A DNA stretch of 64,000 bases from Anticarsia gemmatalis. Lineage: Eukaryota > Arthropoda > Insecta > Lepidoptera > Erebidae. Positions 24,868-38,072 of the stretch are shown piece after piece; the first letter of the stretch is position 1; each line of letters opens with the position of its first letter. A program made the position numbers and the translations under genes. The DNA lies in assembly GCF_050436995.1 (NCBI RefSeq), contig NC_134745.1, forward strand, positions 7,440,001-7,504,000, written 5' to 3'. The notes below the pieces were generated by a model. It was not told the origin of the DNA. It searched no databases and saw nothing but the letters and a program-made list of their open reading frames with translations.

Positions 24868-24940
24868 GCCCCTGTGGCCTAATGGATAAGGCATCGGCCT
24901 CCTAAGCCGGGGATTGTGGGTTCGAGTCCCACCAGGGGTA
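24868..24940 (+). tRNA. tRNA-Arg (anticodon CCT)
   Basis: The 73-nt cloverleaf has acceptor GCCCCTG/CAGGGGT, D arm TGGCCTAATGGATAAGGCA, anticodon loop CTCCTAA on a TCGGC/GCCGG stem, and T arm GTGGGTTCGAGTCCCAC. A T-run lies about 20 bases downstream. It reads AGG codons. Confidence 0.95.
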
Positions 24941-25412
24941 GAGTATTGAATATTTCAATTTTTGAAATTTTAAATATTTTTTATTTGTAAAATAAACATG
25001 GAGACAACGATGAGAAGCCATTTAAATTGTAGAGTTGCGGCGTGTCCTCGTAGCGGTAAGCATCGCAGGCCGTTGTGTGTGATGTAATAGCCGACTTGGT
25101 GCGGGAGCCGACAGTCGTTATCTGTACAACACATAAATGGTTTTATTATTTGCAACATTACTAAAAGGTTATAAAAACAGTATCAGAAATACGTCAATCA
25201 TTAGGTATCGATGTCAGCGTACTTTTTAACGCTATATTTATAGAATCGTAATTATACTATAAAAACTCTCATGGTACGTTTAAACTTCTCATAATCAATG
25301 TTCAAAATGGGGCCTTGTGCGACCCCTTAAAACTTTACACAGAGGGTACCGTGCCGCAAGCTTAGAACACAAGGGACCCTTCTAACGATTTCCTATAAGC
25401 TTATATACGACA
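24941..25412. other. non-coding region, probable 3' UTR of the VWFA gene at its right
   Basis: No exon was recognised. The part next to 25412 should contain the 3' UTR of the minus-strand gene. No clear AATAAA was seen on that strand here. Confidence 0.4.
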
Positions 25413-28400
25413 TTATTCTTTACTTTCGCTTTTATTAAAACTAGTTTTGTTTGAATAAACAGAACACTTGATGTCTGATGGTATTTTATGAAGTATCGCT
25501 ACGAATTCCTTTGCGATAATCAAGAATGATATCAACGTTATCTTTTCCATGAATGTTAAATAAGTAACAATATTATTCGTGTAACTGTATGCGTGTGGTA
25601 ATAAGAGATAAGATGGCGACACACTTATATTATTAGTCGTGTTACTTGAACTGTAATTTCGACTACACACTCAACGGCGCCGTGGCTTAGTTGGTTAAAG
25701 CGCCTGTCTAGTAAACAGGAGATCGGGGGTTCGAATCCCCCCGGGGCCTAGCTATAGTGAGCAGAATTTTTTGAATTTTGTAATTTTTATTTACAATTTT
25801 TGCTGAACTGACTGAATAGTATTTTTCGAAACTTACTTGCACACATATTATTACTGGACATCGCTGTTGCCGTAAAATGCGCTGGAGGACAGAAGTCTGG
25901 TGATGGGCATGGAGTGGTCATGTTAAAGATGTGAATTCCTCGTTCTGCGATAGTTTGGCAGCTGTGAGATGCTTCAGCTCCTCGCCACATGCACACCAAC
26001 AATTCTCCTTGTCCACTATTACGGAACTAGAAAAAATATAAATATTATTAAAATTACTAACCTCCCAATGGCGCTCCATGAACCCTTTTTCATAAATGGA
26101 GTCTAATTTAAAACCATGTACCAACACAACAAAAAATAGCAAAACAAAAAACAATAGCGTTGAGTCCGAACAATGGTTTAATTTCGCGGCAATGTCTTCC
26201 ACGAAGGATAGGGCAAAAAACGCAGTTTTGTACTTTAGTCCTTTCAAATGAACGGAGAGAAGAACTCTTGCTATAAAACTATCCTTAAGCATGTCGTTTT
26301 AAAAACTAGGTTTTATGAAAATGAGGATATGAAATAGGTAGTATAAATTTACACAGACGTAAGGGCGCATTAATGAAGGATTCAACTTTAATTAGTCGAA
26401 AAACAATGCAAGTATTTTCGTGTATGCGCAGTTGTTTACCTGAACTTGTACCAAAGGTTGTTGCCTCAAATAGAACGGGTGTATTCTGTAATAAGTAGGT
26501 CTATCTGGTAGTACGAAGTCTTCAAACTCGATTTGCGGAAACTCAGTGCCATTGAAAGGACACTGGGCTCCTATTAGCCTCATTGGTATGTTGCTTTTCA
26601 CTAAATATAGGTCTACGGAATCTATCACATCTTGCACGCTTGATGACGCTGTCTGAAATAAAACCATTTATTACACCTATTTTTATTTATTTTACTCACC
26701 TACTTTATTTTATTGGAATAAAAACATTTTTCAAAATTTACCCTAGCAATGCCATTAGCATTGTATTTGTATTTAAACTGTAAATTTTGTCTATAAATTG
26801 CATAAATAATCAACCTCTATTTACGTAATTTTAAATGTATGTAATAAACAAATGTCAACTAATTTAGTGCGTAAATTGGACTCTCCAATTAAAAACAATC
26901 AATGACGAAACTATTCATGAATTATTTAGTAAACTTAACAATTTTATAAGTAAAAACCCAAGCTTTTGCTTTTGTTTAAACAAAAAGGTAAGTAACCTGT
27001 TTTCTCAGAATTCGTAACTGCAAAACATGACGTGTGTTTACACTTCTCCGATAGTTTAGTGACGAAGATAACACAGAAAAATAAGAACATACTTACTCTT
27101 AAAAACAATTCAGAATAATCCAAGTACTCGTTATTAATATTTTGGAAATCGGACAAGTCTTCTGCGACATAAGTGAAGTAGACATCAAAATACGTTGTTC
27201 TTAATGAGCTCATAAGTTCTCTTGCGCGGTCAATTTCTGTAGCCGAAGGTCTATCACTAGGACTTATTATGAGGACCACTGTGCTTGCTCCTCCGCTAGC
27301 ATTGTTCGCTATATCTATTAACGAGCTGTTCAAGGAATGCTGGAGTATTGTGGACATCACTCTTGGCAAGTTCAGGCGATTTGGCCCTAGGAATAAAACG
27401 AAATAATTACTTATTTTTCTTTTTTGTACTTGGTTAGTTATAAAAATGAAGGCTAGGCTAAGGAAGTATTTCCTACATGGAAATACTTTCGCGTAAACGC
27501 CATTTTCAAATATAGTCCTACGTAATAGATAGCGAGCCTATCTATCCAACTATTGAGAATATTCTTATAGAAAAGAAGTCTAATTGCACTTTGCTCGACT
27601 TGGAAATCGAACCCGAGACTTCATGGAGGTCAGCAGTCGTATACAGACTAGTGAGGCTGTCTTAATTTATTTCATGGCAACAAGTCATCAAGGATACATT
27701 GTATGCTATTATGAAGTTAAAGTCAAATTAGGTAAGTAAATCAAAATTTGATATTTGAATATTTACTGCTACCTGCTACGGTAACAGTAAATATTTGGGC
27801 ACGATCCTCCTCTAAGAATAAAAAGAGCGCTAAATATCTTAAATCGCATAAACACACAAGGCAAATCTAGGCCAGGGCTTAAAGTGCGTTAAAATTATCA
27901 TGGTGATAATGAGGGACAACACATAGGTAAATAGTGCCGTCCTTGTCGCACTGGACACGTGTCTTTAATAATCATTCAGACTATTACATCTTTATTTCAT
28001 ATTTTCTTTATTTTGTAGGAATAGGAAAAGCAATACCATGGTAATAGCATTGGTTATAGATACAAGCTCCCAACCGTCACTTGGCCAGCGTGGCAGAGTC
28101 AAAGCCAAATCCCTTCCTCTTTTTGGAGGAGACCCGTGCCCAGCATTGGGACAGTCACGAGTTAAAAAAAAATACTTGATCCAATGTGCTATAAAACCCA
28201 CATAAGCATATCATAAGAGTATTTTTATTCCAAAAAGTGCATGTAACAATTCATAGTTTTGCTAATTTGACTGGTAGCAACTGGGGTACCTAGGTAAAGT
28301 TATCTCTATTAAGATAGGCGGAGATAGGCCTATCTTTATCTCGAGATAGTTTATTGGGAACAGTCGTACAACGGCAGCATTTTTACTGTGTGGGCATTGA

Positions 28401-31400
28401 TTTCACGGGACCGAATATAACAGGTTTTTATCTAATCAGATTAAACGCTTAGAACATTGTTTGTGCAGTTTTAGAAGCAGGAAGAAATATAAAAACAGTT
28501 TACGTAGCTATTTAAGGCTGTTAAGTTTTTGTTAGACAATCAAAATAAAAGGCCTTGGCGAATAGGAGCTAATTAGGCTTTTTTAGAAATTTAATTATTG
28601 CGAAATAGTTATTTTTTATGTGAATAATATTTTTTAATTTTTGAAACAAGCTAATAGAGCGATCAAATCAATTTTAGGACATGAATAGAACTAACATAGA
28701 CTTGGTAGCCAATTTGAATAAAATATAATTGTATCTGAAAATTACACGAAGATATAGAAAATTAATGGTAATACTCATATATAGTTACAGATAAGTTTGT
28801 TGTTAAACCCATATTAAGAATAACTGAAAAAATGTGAGATCAAAGTACAATTTAAAGTGTCAAAATAATAACTAACATAATTAGGGCGACATAAGGCCTT
28901 CCCGGTCTTAAGAAAATGACTAACTTAAATTGTGTGCAAATCGCATGATCGAAAATGCTATTTAAAATTATGATAAATCTTTTTGCTTTTGATAATAATA
29001 CCAAAATCGTACGCACTGCTGTACATTATATCTTATCAGTTTTGTTTACTTACTCTATATTTTTAAAAGGGTTACCTACTTTATATGCCATCGGAGCAAG
29101 TCTACACGCATGATTATCGCGACTATAAATAGAAACGCTTCAGTTTTTTTGCAGTAATTCGAAACGAATAATTTAGTTAAGTTTTACGGTATATTTTCCT
29201 CCTTTCTCGTACATAGATATAAGGAAGTAGAGTACTGAATATATTAAACAAGCTGACTCGCGCAACTTCGCTTGCGTCCCATAAGAGAGAATGGGTCACA
29301 ATTTTCACCGTTTTTGTAATTTTTTTTACTGTTACTTTGCTCCTATTGGTCGTAGCGTGATGATATATATATAGCCTATAGCCTTCCTCGATAAATGGGC
29401 TATCTAACACTGAAAGATTTGATTCAATTCGGACCAGTAATTCCTGAGATTAGCGCGTTCAAACAAACGAACAAACTCTTCAGCTTTAAAATATTAGTTT
29501 AGATTAGTTAGTCATTTGTATCCTTTATTTTTTTTAACAAAGGTTGTCCCATAGCTGATCAAGGGTCTGTTCTTGAACGAAGAAGGGGTTAGGCCTTGAG
29601 CCCATGATTTTATTTTATTCTTTATAATAAAGGTACTAAGTGGGTTAGTGCCTTTTTCACTAGAGAGACTATTTGAGAGGGTCAAAAGAAGTCGGAAGTA
29701 AAATTAAAATGTTAAATACTCGGGTTTGCTTACTGCAGTATTATTTCGAAATACATCATTAGTCTGATAGCAATCGAAGTCTTAATCTGCAAATAGATGG
29801 CATAATATGCTCTACTTTGTAGTGTGAGTACAAATATATTTTTTGTGATAAAATATCGAAATCATCACTCATACTTACATTGATCAGTGAAGTTCTTAAT
29901 ATGAGAATACATAGTAGTAAGATTGTTCGAGGGAGGTGCGATCCATTGTCCAGTATTTCCATGCAGAAGCGATATTGTACTGCGTTGTAGATTCACTTCT
30001 AGGGCTCCTCCTAGCCACCTACAAAAAAAAAACAATTTCAAACCACACAGTAAACTTTTTTAAGCAGTTCTTTATTCAAAGAATATAATAAAAGAACAAC
30101 GAAATTTAAAATGTAGTTTATATTTTGTTTTCTTATTATTGAAAAAAGAGGTTCACATTGCGCATTCTATTTTACCTACTTCCTATAATGTGTTGTTTTC
30201 TTTTAATTCCTAATGTCTTTGTTGTTGCATTATTTTTTCATGTATGTACGTCATTGTACGTACACTACGTACACATCTGTGCACGTGTGCGTATAAGGAA
30301 ATAGATACAGTAGTTCAGTTTGTGCATAGTTAATTAACGTTTAAATTTCATTAGCTCAGTAGTTTGTTGACCGAATTAAACTTCTGGTCTCTTTATCGCA
30401 GATAACCCAAGTTTATTTCCTTTTTCCTCCAATTTAACTGACATTGTAAACTTAAGAATGTTTTCAGTGTTAGTTAAAACTGCGCAATTTTGGCAGGAAT
30501 AAGCACTTCATTCACATCCTAAATCAAAATATAGGTAAATAAATTCTCACAAACAATCATTTGGCATTTTTTATGTATTTTATAGTTGCTATAACTACTA
30601 CTATAACTTTAATAGAAAATTGGCACATTCTAAATCAAAGTCCAAAAGCAAAAACCAAAATAGTTGACGACATTTTATAATAACAAAACTAAACCATTTG
30701 ATAATACCAGTGATTGTTTTCTTAATTTGCATACTGGTGATACAAGGTCGTTTCAGTAAGATTTCCTGGTGATTTTTTTAGTAATCTTCATACAAGTATG
30801 CATAATGATATAATGTGTGGCCTTGTGTAGCATTTAATACTCACGACATGAATTCTTCGACGTCGTACCCTTTCCATGACCCGTCGGTGGCGACTATTAA
30901 ATCTATAACTGGTACGCTATTGCTCACTTGGCAATCATGGTGGTTCCGTCTTAGTACGTTTGCTGGAAAACAAAATAAAAACAGAATTAGAATAAGAAAA
31001 TATGGCTTTTTTAATTAAAATTTATTTACTAGAAGAAAGTGAAGCATATAAGTAGTCAATTTAAATTGTAGTAAAGTATATTTGTGTGTAAACTGAATAG
31101 CTTTATATGATGTAATACTTTCAGACGGTTCGGTGTCAACCATTGAATACTGAGTAATGAGGACCATGGGCAAAATATCGGTTTAGGCGCATTAGGGCTA
31201 ATTCTCATTATGGCAACCGACTCGCTAATGGACTACTTCTCATTATGGCCACTTCTCATTTTGGCTACTTCTGAATACGGCTACTTCTCACTTGGGCTAC
31301 TTCTCATTAGGGCTACTTCTCACTTGGGCTACTTCTCAATAGGGCAACTTCTCACTTGGGCTACTTCTCAATAGGGCAACTTCTCACTTGGGCTACTTCT

Positions 31401-34400
31401 CAATAGGGCAACTTCTCACTTGGGCTACTTCTCGTTAGGGCTACTTCTCGTTAGGGCTACTTCTCAAAATTGGGGAATGTTTATTGAAATAAATGCTGTC
31501 TTTATGTACATATAATATAACATGTTTATTCATTCATAAGAGATTAATGTCATTATTATAAGAATAAATCAACATTAATTGAACCAATGTAATTGGTAAG
31601 TATACAATGTTATAAGATTACTTCTTGTAATTACTTTAGTCTGGTTTGAAACTAACATTTATTTATAACATACACAAATCAATAGTTAAAGGATATGTAA
31701 ACATTACTAGGTGTCACTTCTTTTAATTACTTGAATTTCAATAAAATCAACATAAATCCACACAATAATCAACAAACAATATTAATTAGGTATATATTTA
31801 TAGAAGCATAAATCAACACAATAATTAACAATCAGTAGATTCCTTTATGTAAGAAGCTGGTAATAAGTCATTTTCTTTAAAAATGTAAGAACTGTTATTT
31901 GACCATGTTTTAGTTTCGTAAGTACTTTTTTATACCTTTTCAAACCAGTTTCAAACCAGACTAAAGTAATTACAAGAAGTAATACTTATAACATTGTATA
32001 CTTACCTATTACATTGGTTCAATTAATGTTGATTTATTCTTAAAATAATGTCATTAATCTCTTATGAATGTATAAACATGTTTATATGTAGGTACATAAA
32101 GACAGTATTTATTTCAATGAACAAAAGTAGCCCTAACGAGAAGTAGCCCAAGTGAGAAGTTGCCCTATTGAGAAGTAGCCCAAGTGAGAAGTAGCCGTAT
32201 TCAGAAGTAGCCAAAATGAGAAGTGGCCATAATGAGAAGTAGTCTATTAGCGAGTCGGTTGCCATAATGAGAATTAGCCCTAATGCGCCTAAACCAAAAT
32301 ATCGTTTCAGAATTTTTCATTTCAATTTTCACAATAGTAGTACTTCTTTTCATATTTTGTTATATAATTCAGTAAACTGAATATCGATCATCGTCCCTAT
32401 TATATAACTTTAGATACGGTTTAAAATTATAACATAGGTCTACCGCATACTTGACTTAAATGGGCTATTATATAAGAGATGAATTATCAAATTAGTGTGA
32501 GACGAAAACTAATTTACCAATGCCCTTATAAGAACGTGTGTTAAGTATTATAACATTGTAATAGGAAAATTATAGAAACTCATATATTTTAGTCAAGAAT
32601 ATACAAAAATAGTAGTACCTTTGGTCGTATTACATAAATACGTCATTATTTAAGAATAATAGTACCTAGGTGATTAATTGCCACAAATATTCCTAATTAG
32701 TTGGTAATAAAATAATCCCTATGGTTCCTAATTAGAGGAAAATTTTCTTAAAATATCTCCATTGAATTTGAACATGTTGTTTTTTACAGGCGCTTGGAGG
32801 CTTAGACCAAACATATTAATATCATAATTTAAAAGCTATGGCCATTAATTACATTCATGGATCCTATTGGAACCTTTTATTATGTTTCTTTGACAAACAT
32901 ACAAAACAACAAACATAATGTTTTGCCTATTAGGATCAAAATAATTACTAATTTGTAATCTATTAATAAGATTAAGTATAGACCTACGGGAATTAATACA
33001 CTACACATTGATTGTAGTCTACTGTCTGAATGCTGAAACGTCAAGTAATCAAAAGTAAAGTGCAGGATTCCATTACTTTCAAGCTTAACATTAAACGATA
33101 ACTATATAAGCGTAAGTTAGTCACAAAATAAGGATTTATGGATCATCTAAATGCTTGTAATTGAGACAAATTAAAGGTAAAGTAAAGTACAAGTATATGC
33201 AATTGGGTCACAAGATCATCATAAAGTATGAGAGCAAGGTCATAACAAGGTGACCACCTTAACCAGTGCTGTCATTATTAAAACTACTTATACTTACGTA
33301 GATAATTAACAAAGGCGGTAACAGCAGCATTCGTGATCCTCTCCATCTCTTCAACTCCGACATACACAGTGATTTGCCTCAAAGACAACACATACGCGAA
33401 TCTTGAAGCTTCAGTGAACAAATCTGAACTGTTGAACATATTGTTGAATAAAATCCGACGGTTACAAGCTTTTATTGAGGGGTCGAAGGAAACGCCGTCG
33501 TTTGAATAGTACATGTCTATTATTTGAGAGAGTCGTAGCGTTCTTCTTTGTGCCACCCATGTTGGTATGTGCTTGGCTAGGATAAGACCTGAAATATGCA
33601 TTAAAAGTTATAGGTTAATTACAGTTTTCATTCTATCAGAATTTGGTAACAAAAAGTTTTATTAATTGATCACCTTTAAGGTATAAGTAGGTGCCTCATA
33701 TGGTGAACTGTCCCTCTACGATTGAGATTAATAAGCGATAGAATGCAAAGCTAGAGATTTTATAATCACAAGTAATATCTTCACCAAAAGAGGATTGTAC
33801 AGAAATTATTCAATTTATACGGTACAGGAATCGAAATCACAAAACTATGCCATTCATAATGGCATACCCTTTTCTCAGCCTTTAGAATTGAAGCAAAGGA
33901 AAGCCTAGTAAACGCTTAACACATGCGATGGAGTCTACATCTTAACACCATTTCGGAGAACGTGGACTAATACTAGCCAAGTAATAGAAAAATGAGGTGC
34001 TCACCGTCAATGCCGGCCAGTATCTCAGCGTCAGTGAAATGCCAGTCTATGACCGAGCTGTTCTGTGGGAAGATGTAGTGTTCCCTCGGGAGTAGAGTGT
34101 CGTTCCATCTGTTACTGCTGCCGATGGCCATGTTTTGTGATACTGAACCTACCCGCGGCCCTTGATTCACTATCACTTCGGCTAAGTCACCTAGAAATAC
34201 AAATATTTGAATAAAGCATTAATTAGGGTCTTCAAGTAAGGCTATATTCTTTAGTTATATGTTGTATAAAATTTATTAATTATTATTTTTCATATTAAAG
34301 GCTTATTCCTATTATGGTTTGGAGATCTTTGCGAAGTTCAAATTCTGCATCATTTTTTTACGCCTTATTACAAAAAAAGATTCTGGGTACCTTCACGTCT

Positions 34401-36980
34401 TTTGGTAATTAATATAAACACTAAAACACTCCTACTACTTACTCCCACTAAAACACACCTACACTAAAACACTCTTAGGAAGGTATACAGCCTATTCGGT
34501 ACCCAAGACAAAGTAACATAATTATAATGAATTAATTATTAATAGTAAACTTGCATACCAGCTAACGTCGCAACCCAAATATTACTAATCTCAGGAACAT
34601 CAGTCTCCCTCTGCTGCACTGGCCTTGGGCTCAACGTCTCAATATCATCAAACCACTCTTGTTTAGCCGACACCATCAGTGGCTCAGCGATATCTTCATT
34701 GTAAATGTTCGCGTTCAGTATCTCTGTGACCGACACTTGCTGAGATTCGAGAGAGGAGGCGATGGCAGCTACTAGCGTCCCTGGTGATATGGTACCCCAG
34801 TTTGTTTGGATCACACCGTCTTCGATAGGACATCTGCTGTTTATCCTGAAATTCGAATAATTGGGGTGAAAGTATTGTGTTTGATTACAGGGAGTACATG
34901 AGATATTGAAAATAGTGGCTAGGTGTAGCGATGAACTGGTAGATATTAATTTCAAAAAATTGCGCTACCAATGCAAACCTACTTCTAACATTAGCTGGAA
35001 GGATTAAAAACTTTCTAGTATTCTGTAAGTCTCAAGCCTCTCCAACGGGATTCCACCACTATAGGTAGGCACACAATGTTTATGGAGTATACAATATTTC
35101 AAATGGTCCTGACCGTTTTGTTAAAATGGGATTGGTTATCATTTGTATTGGAGTGATAAGCACCATCTTAATATTCTAGCTGTATCTTGTACTTGGAGCA
35201 AGCAAGGGATTCTATAGACATCTACCGACCACATTCAGGAACCCCCTCCTGATATAAATGGACGCAATGTTCACGTAGATACCTCTTCGCAGATAAGGGC
35301 GCCATACTACCGAAGTGACTGACCTCAACTACGCAAGTGGTTAATTAACCCCGCACATCACTATGACGTCATTCGATAAAAAAATCAACTGTTTACTATT
35401 AAATACAACTAATTAACAACTGTAGGTAACATTAAGATTATTATTGTAAGAATACGTACTTATGTATTCAATGGAATAAATAAATAGTGTAATGACGTCA
35501 TAGTTGTTATCCTAATGTTTTGGCAAGTGTTTGTGAAGGCGCTCAAATATTATGGAAAAACTTTACTATTGCCATCTATCGGGCAATATACAAAACTACT
35601 GGTGTGGAACTCCTGATCAGCACCAGCTACTGAGTTTTTAAGCCGTGATATAGTGTTTTCTGAAGAAGTTACATAGCCACATGGCCATAAGTTTCCTAGA
35701 AAATAGTTTTATACCTCAATAAAACAGTTACTTTGTGTTTTGTACTCCAAGTTTAGGTATCGAAACCAGAACTTTGTAACAGCAACGGTTAGTGTTGTTT
35801 AAAACCATATACAATAAGACTTATATTAAAATACGGGTATCGGGTACTTAGAAACACTGTTTAAAAAAAACCATTTGACATACTAAAACAGATTCTGACT
35901 TTCTTCTTGTTCGTAACAATGAGTTTTTAACTTACCTATCGCTACTCTGAGTGAGCATATTTTGCGACTGTTGTGCCGACACAGGGCATACAACATTCTC
36001 ATCACCTCTTTCCCATTGTCTAACAGTCGAACTAATCATTCTATGTAGAAGACACTTCTCATCAATCGGCAGGCTCTCATCCACAGTAATAAGATCTTGA
36101 CTTGGCAGAAATATATCCATAAGAAGCTTATACTTATGGAATTGAAAACTTGAAGCTCTGTACGGTAGTATGAATTCTGTTTCAACGGCATTCGCTGATG
36201 ATTGTTCAATGCCATCTAGACGTAAGCTGTGGAGTTAAATAAATCTAAGTATCTGACTAAACTACTATAGAAGTACTTAATCAAATGTTTACATTTCTTT
36301 CATAGATGGCGCTACTGTACTTAATTTAATTAATAGTAATGTACTTTTTAATTAATGTTATATTTAAGTTATCTGCATTACAGATATAGACTACTTTAAA
36401 AGGTACTTACTTATAAAATAGATATTATATTTTTTTTTAATTTAGGACATGGTTGAATTCCAATTATATAAATAATCTAATTACACTACTTGTAAATCTA
36501 TTTATTTACTAAACAACTTTTATTTTGTTTACTAATTTTACTATAATAATATATACCTACTGATGAACTGTTATATTTTGAACATGATAATTACCAACGA
36601 ACACTTTACTCACTACAGTCGTACTGATTACTATATCATACCTCCTTAATAAAGCAGTGCTAAACAATCTCATGTCGAGTTGATTACTAATTTCTAACTT
36701 CCTCAACAGAGATAGGAACACATCCATCCTCCTTGGTGCTCGCAGGTCCGCCACAGAAGTCCGGTAGCAATCCCTCAAGTGAGCCGGTATACTCGGTACC
36801 AACGCACATTTTGCAACTACACAACATTAAAAATGACACTGAACTTTTCGATTATAATTGATAAAACACGATAAATTTATTAATAAATTAAGGAGCGGCA
36901 TGAACCACATTCACATATTTTTAACGGTCATTTAAATACTTACAGCTAATTAGTATCAAATATAATACGAGTTTCTTCAT
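25413..36980 (-). CDS. secreted or membrane protein with VWFA-like domain, 12 exons
   Basis: Exons in transcript order are 36944-36980, 36561-36816, 35936-36226, 34559-34845, 34005-34190, 33298-33588, 30845-30962, 29879-30018, 27097-27386, 26440-26652, 25837-26026 and 25413-25669. Together they give 2556 nt and 851 residues. Phase is kept at all eleven junctions and the frame closes at TAA. Residues 1-15 (MKKLVLYLILISFAK) are a signal peptide. A VWFA-like fold covers about 468-655, starting VPVIDLIVATDGSW. The usual DxSxS metal site is not intact there. Many N-glycosylation sequons (NLT, NFT, NAS, NGT, NMT, NIS) and Cys residues point to the outside of the cell. A hydrophobic stretch (ITLISFLIIAKEFVAIL) near the C-terminus may be a membrane anchor. 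I do not recognise a named family; the layout (long N-terminal region, then VWFA, then a Cys-bearing tail) is loosely like calcium-channel alpha2delta or Cache-VWFA proteins. The last junction, next to a tRNA gene, is the least certain. Confidence 0.85.
25676..25749 (+). tRNA. tRNA-Thr (anticodon AGT)
   Basis: The 74-nt cloverleaf has acceptor GGCGCCG/CGGGGCC with one G-G mismatch at the fourth pair, anticodon stem CCTGT/ACAGG with loop CTAGTAA, and T arm GGGGGTTCGAATCCCCC. A TTTTTT terminator follows at about 25768. It lies antisense within the last intron (25670-25836) of the VWFA gene. Confidence 0.93.
28062..28172 (+). repeat. LINE/SINE 3' tail fragment
   Basis: Same family as 2299-2369. 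It contains CTTGGCCAGCGTGG, then GGAGGAGACCCGTGCCCAGC, ATTGGGACA and an A-run. It lies in an intron of the VWFA gene, opposite to its sense. Confidence 0.65.
29249..29503 (-). mobile_element. Helitron-like element (AAAC subtype)
   Basis: The terminal CTAG is mutated to CAAG and the other end reads ATATTAGTTTAGA. The body contains CTCCTATTGGTCGTAGCGTG and CCTTCCTCGATAAATGGGC as in the other copies. It lies in an intron of the VWFA gene, in the same orientation as the gene. Confidence 0.8.
31180..32295. mobile_element. foldback transposon with 16-bp tandem repeats in its arms
   Basis: A perfect 8-bp direct repeat AAAATATC flanks the element (31172-31179 and 32296-32303). It starts GGTTTAGGCGCATTAGGG and ends with its complement. 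The left arm (31180-31653) and right arm (31948-32295) are inverted copies around a 294-bp loop. Each arm holds a tandem array of a 16-bp unit (CTACTTCTCACTTGGG and variants): about 15 units at the left and 7 at the right, which accounts for the length difference. It lies in the intron between exons 6 and 7 of the VWFA gene and encodes no transposase. The 8-bp duplication suggests hAT-type mobilisation. Confidence 0.85.
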
Positions 36981-38072
36981 ATTTAAAATTCACATAATTT
37001 ATAAAACAATAATATTTCGACAACACAATGCGTGTTGTAGTACGCGAACGCTACAATATAGATCACAGTGGAATGATAAGATAGTGATAATGAATCATTG
37101 CAAAAGCAAGTTGCTAGATACCGTTGTTTCAAAGATAACGTCATACTAATTGCTGGGAGCGTTCCCTAATAAATTAATAAAAAATATATAAAAATAATTT
37201 ACCTTTTATTGACGATCCATCTGTACATTATTAATCTAGACTTTAATAATTAAATTCAATTACATTATTTGGTATAAAATTAAGGTGTAGATAAAATAAA
37301 TTCATATTTATATGTTCAGTCCTGTACAAAAGACATGACTTCATGACAAATGCACGAGGACTATAGGAAGGGTTAAAATCGTATCGATTAGATGTTATAA
37401 TTAAAAAAGAAGTTAAAACCATTAAAACATATTTGTGATGTTTATACAATACTAGCTAGTACAACCAAATATACAAATTCAAAACTAAAGAACTCATTTC
37501 AGGGCACATTTATCGAAATGCAATCATGTATTAACAAAGCGCATCATAAAAGTGGACTCGTAGTAACTCAGTTTACCGCGCAACTGAAAATCGTGGTAAT
37601 TCATACTACAATAAACGCGCCCTTCGAACAAAAAAATGCCTTTTCATTTCCTCTTGGCGTTAAAATTGTATAATACTATGCAGTCATATAATCTCTAGTT
37701 TAATTTAAATATACAGACTAATCTTAGCATACAAAATGTTTGTTCTAGTGTATTTCATAGGAATATTGAAGTAAGAACTAAATCATATAAATCAGTCAAC
37801 CTTCATCCACCATCTATATTATATTCTGTAGGAATGCTAGATTACATTATTTAAGTCCTTATGTCTGGTGACTGTTTTTATGATTAAGTCTTACATCATT
37901 TTAAATAAATTGTTCAACAATTGACTAATACTTGAAGTAACAGACATTCAATAATAGTTGATATAAACATAAAATAGTTAGTCACATTTTAATTATTCAA
38001 TCGCCACTATGGAAATTAAATGCAGTTTATTCACATGTTATACTAACAAATATAATATCACAACGTAAAATA
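36981..38072. other. intergenic region: VWFA gene promoter and PIG-U 3' UTR
   Basis: The 5' flank of the VWFA gene lies next to 36981 and the PIG-U 3' UTR next to 38072. A minus-strand AATAAA (plus TTTATT at 38026-38031), 42 bases after the PIG-U stop, is a likely poly(A) signal. Nothing else was recognised. Confidence 0.45.

Noticed and set aside
25413..25670. Alternative end of the VWFA gene using the acceptor TGTGTAG one step further in
   Set aside because: In phase it gives only about a dozen residues before a stop, while the chosen acceptor opens an 84-codon exon with coding-like codon use and a hydrophobic segment. It cannot be excluded without transcript data.
31240..31466. Regular short repeats that could be read as a CRISPR-like array
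   Set aside because: The 16-bp units are directly tandem with no spacers, belong to the arms of a foldback transposon, and the genome is that of an insect.
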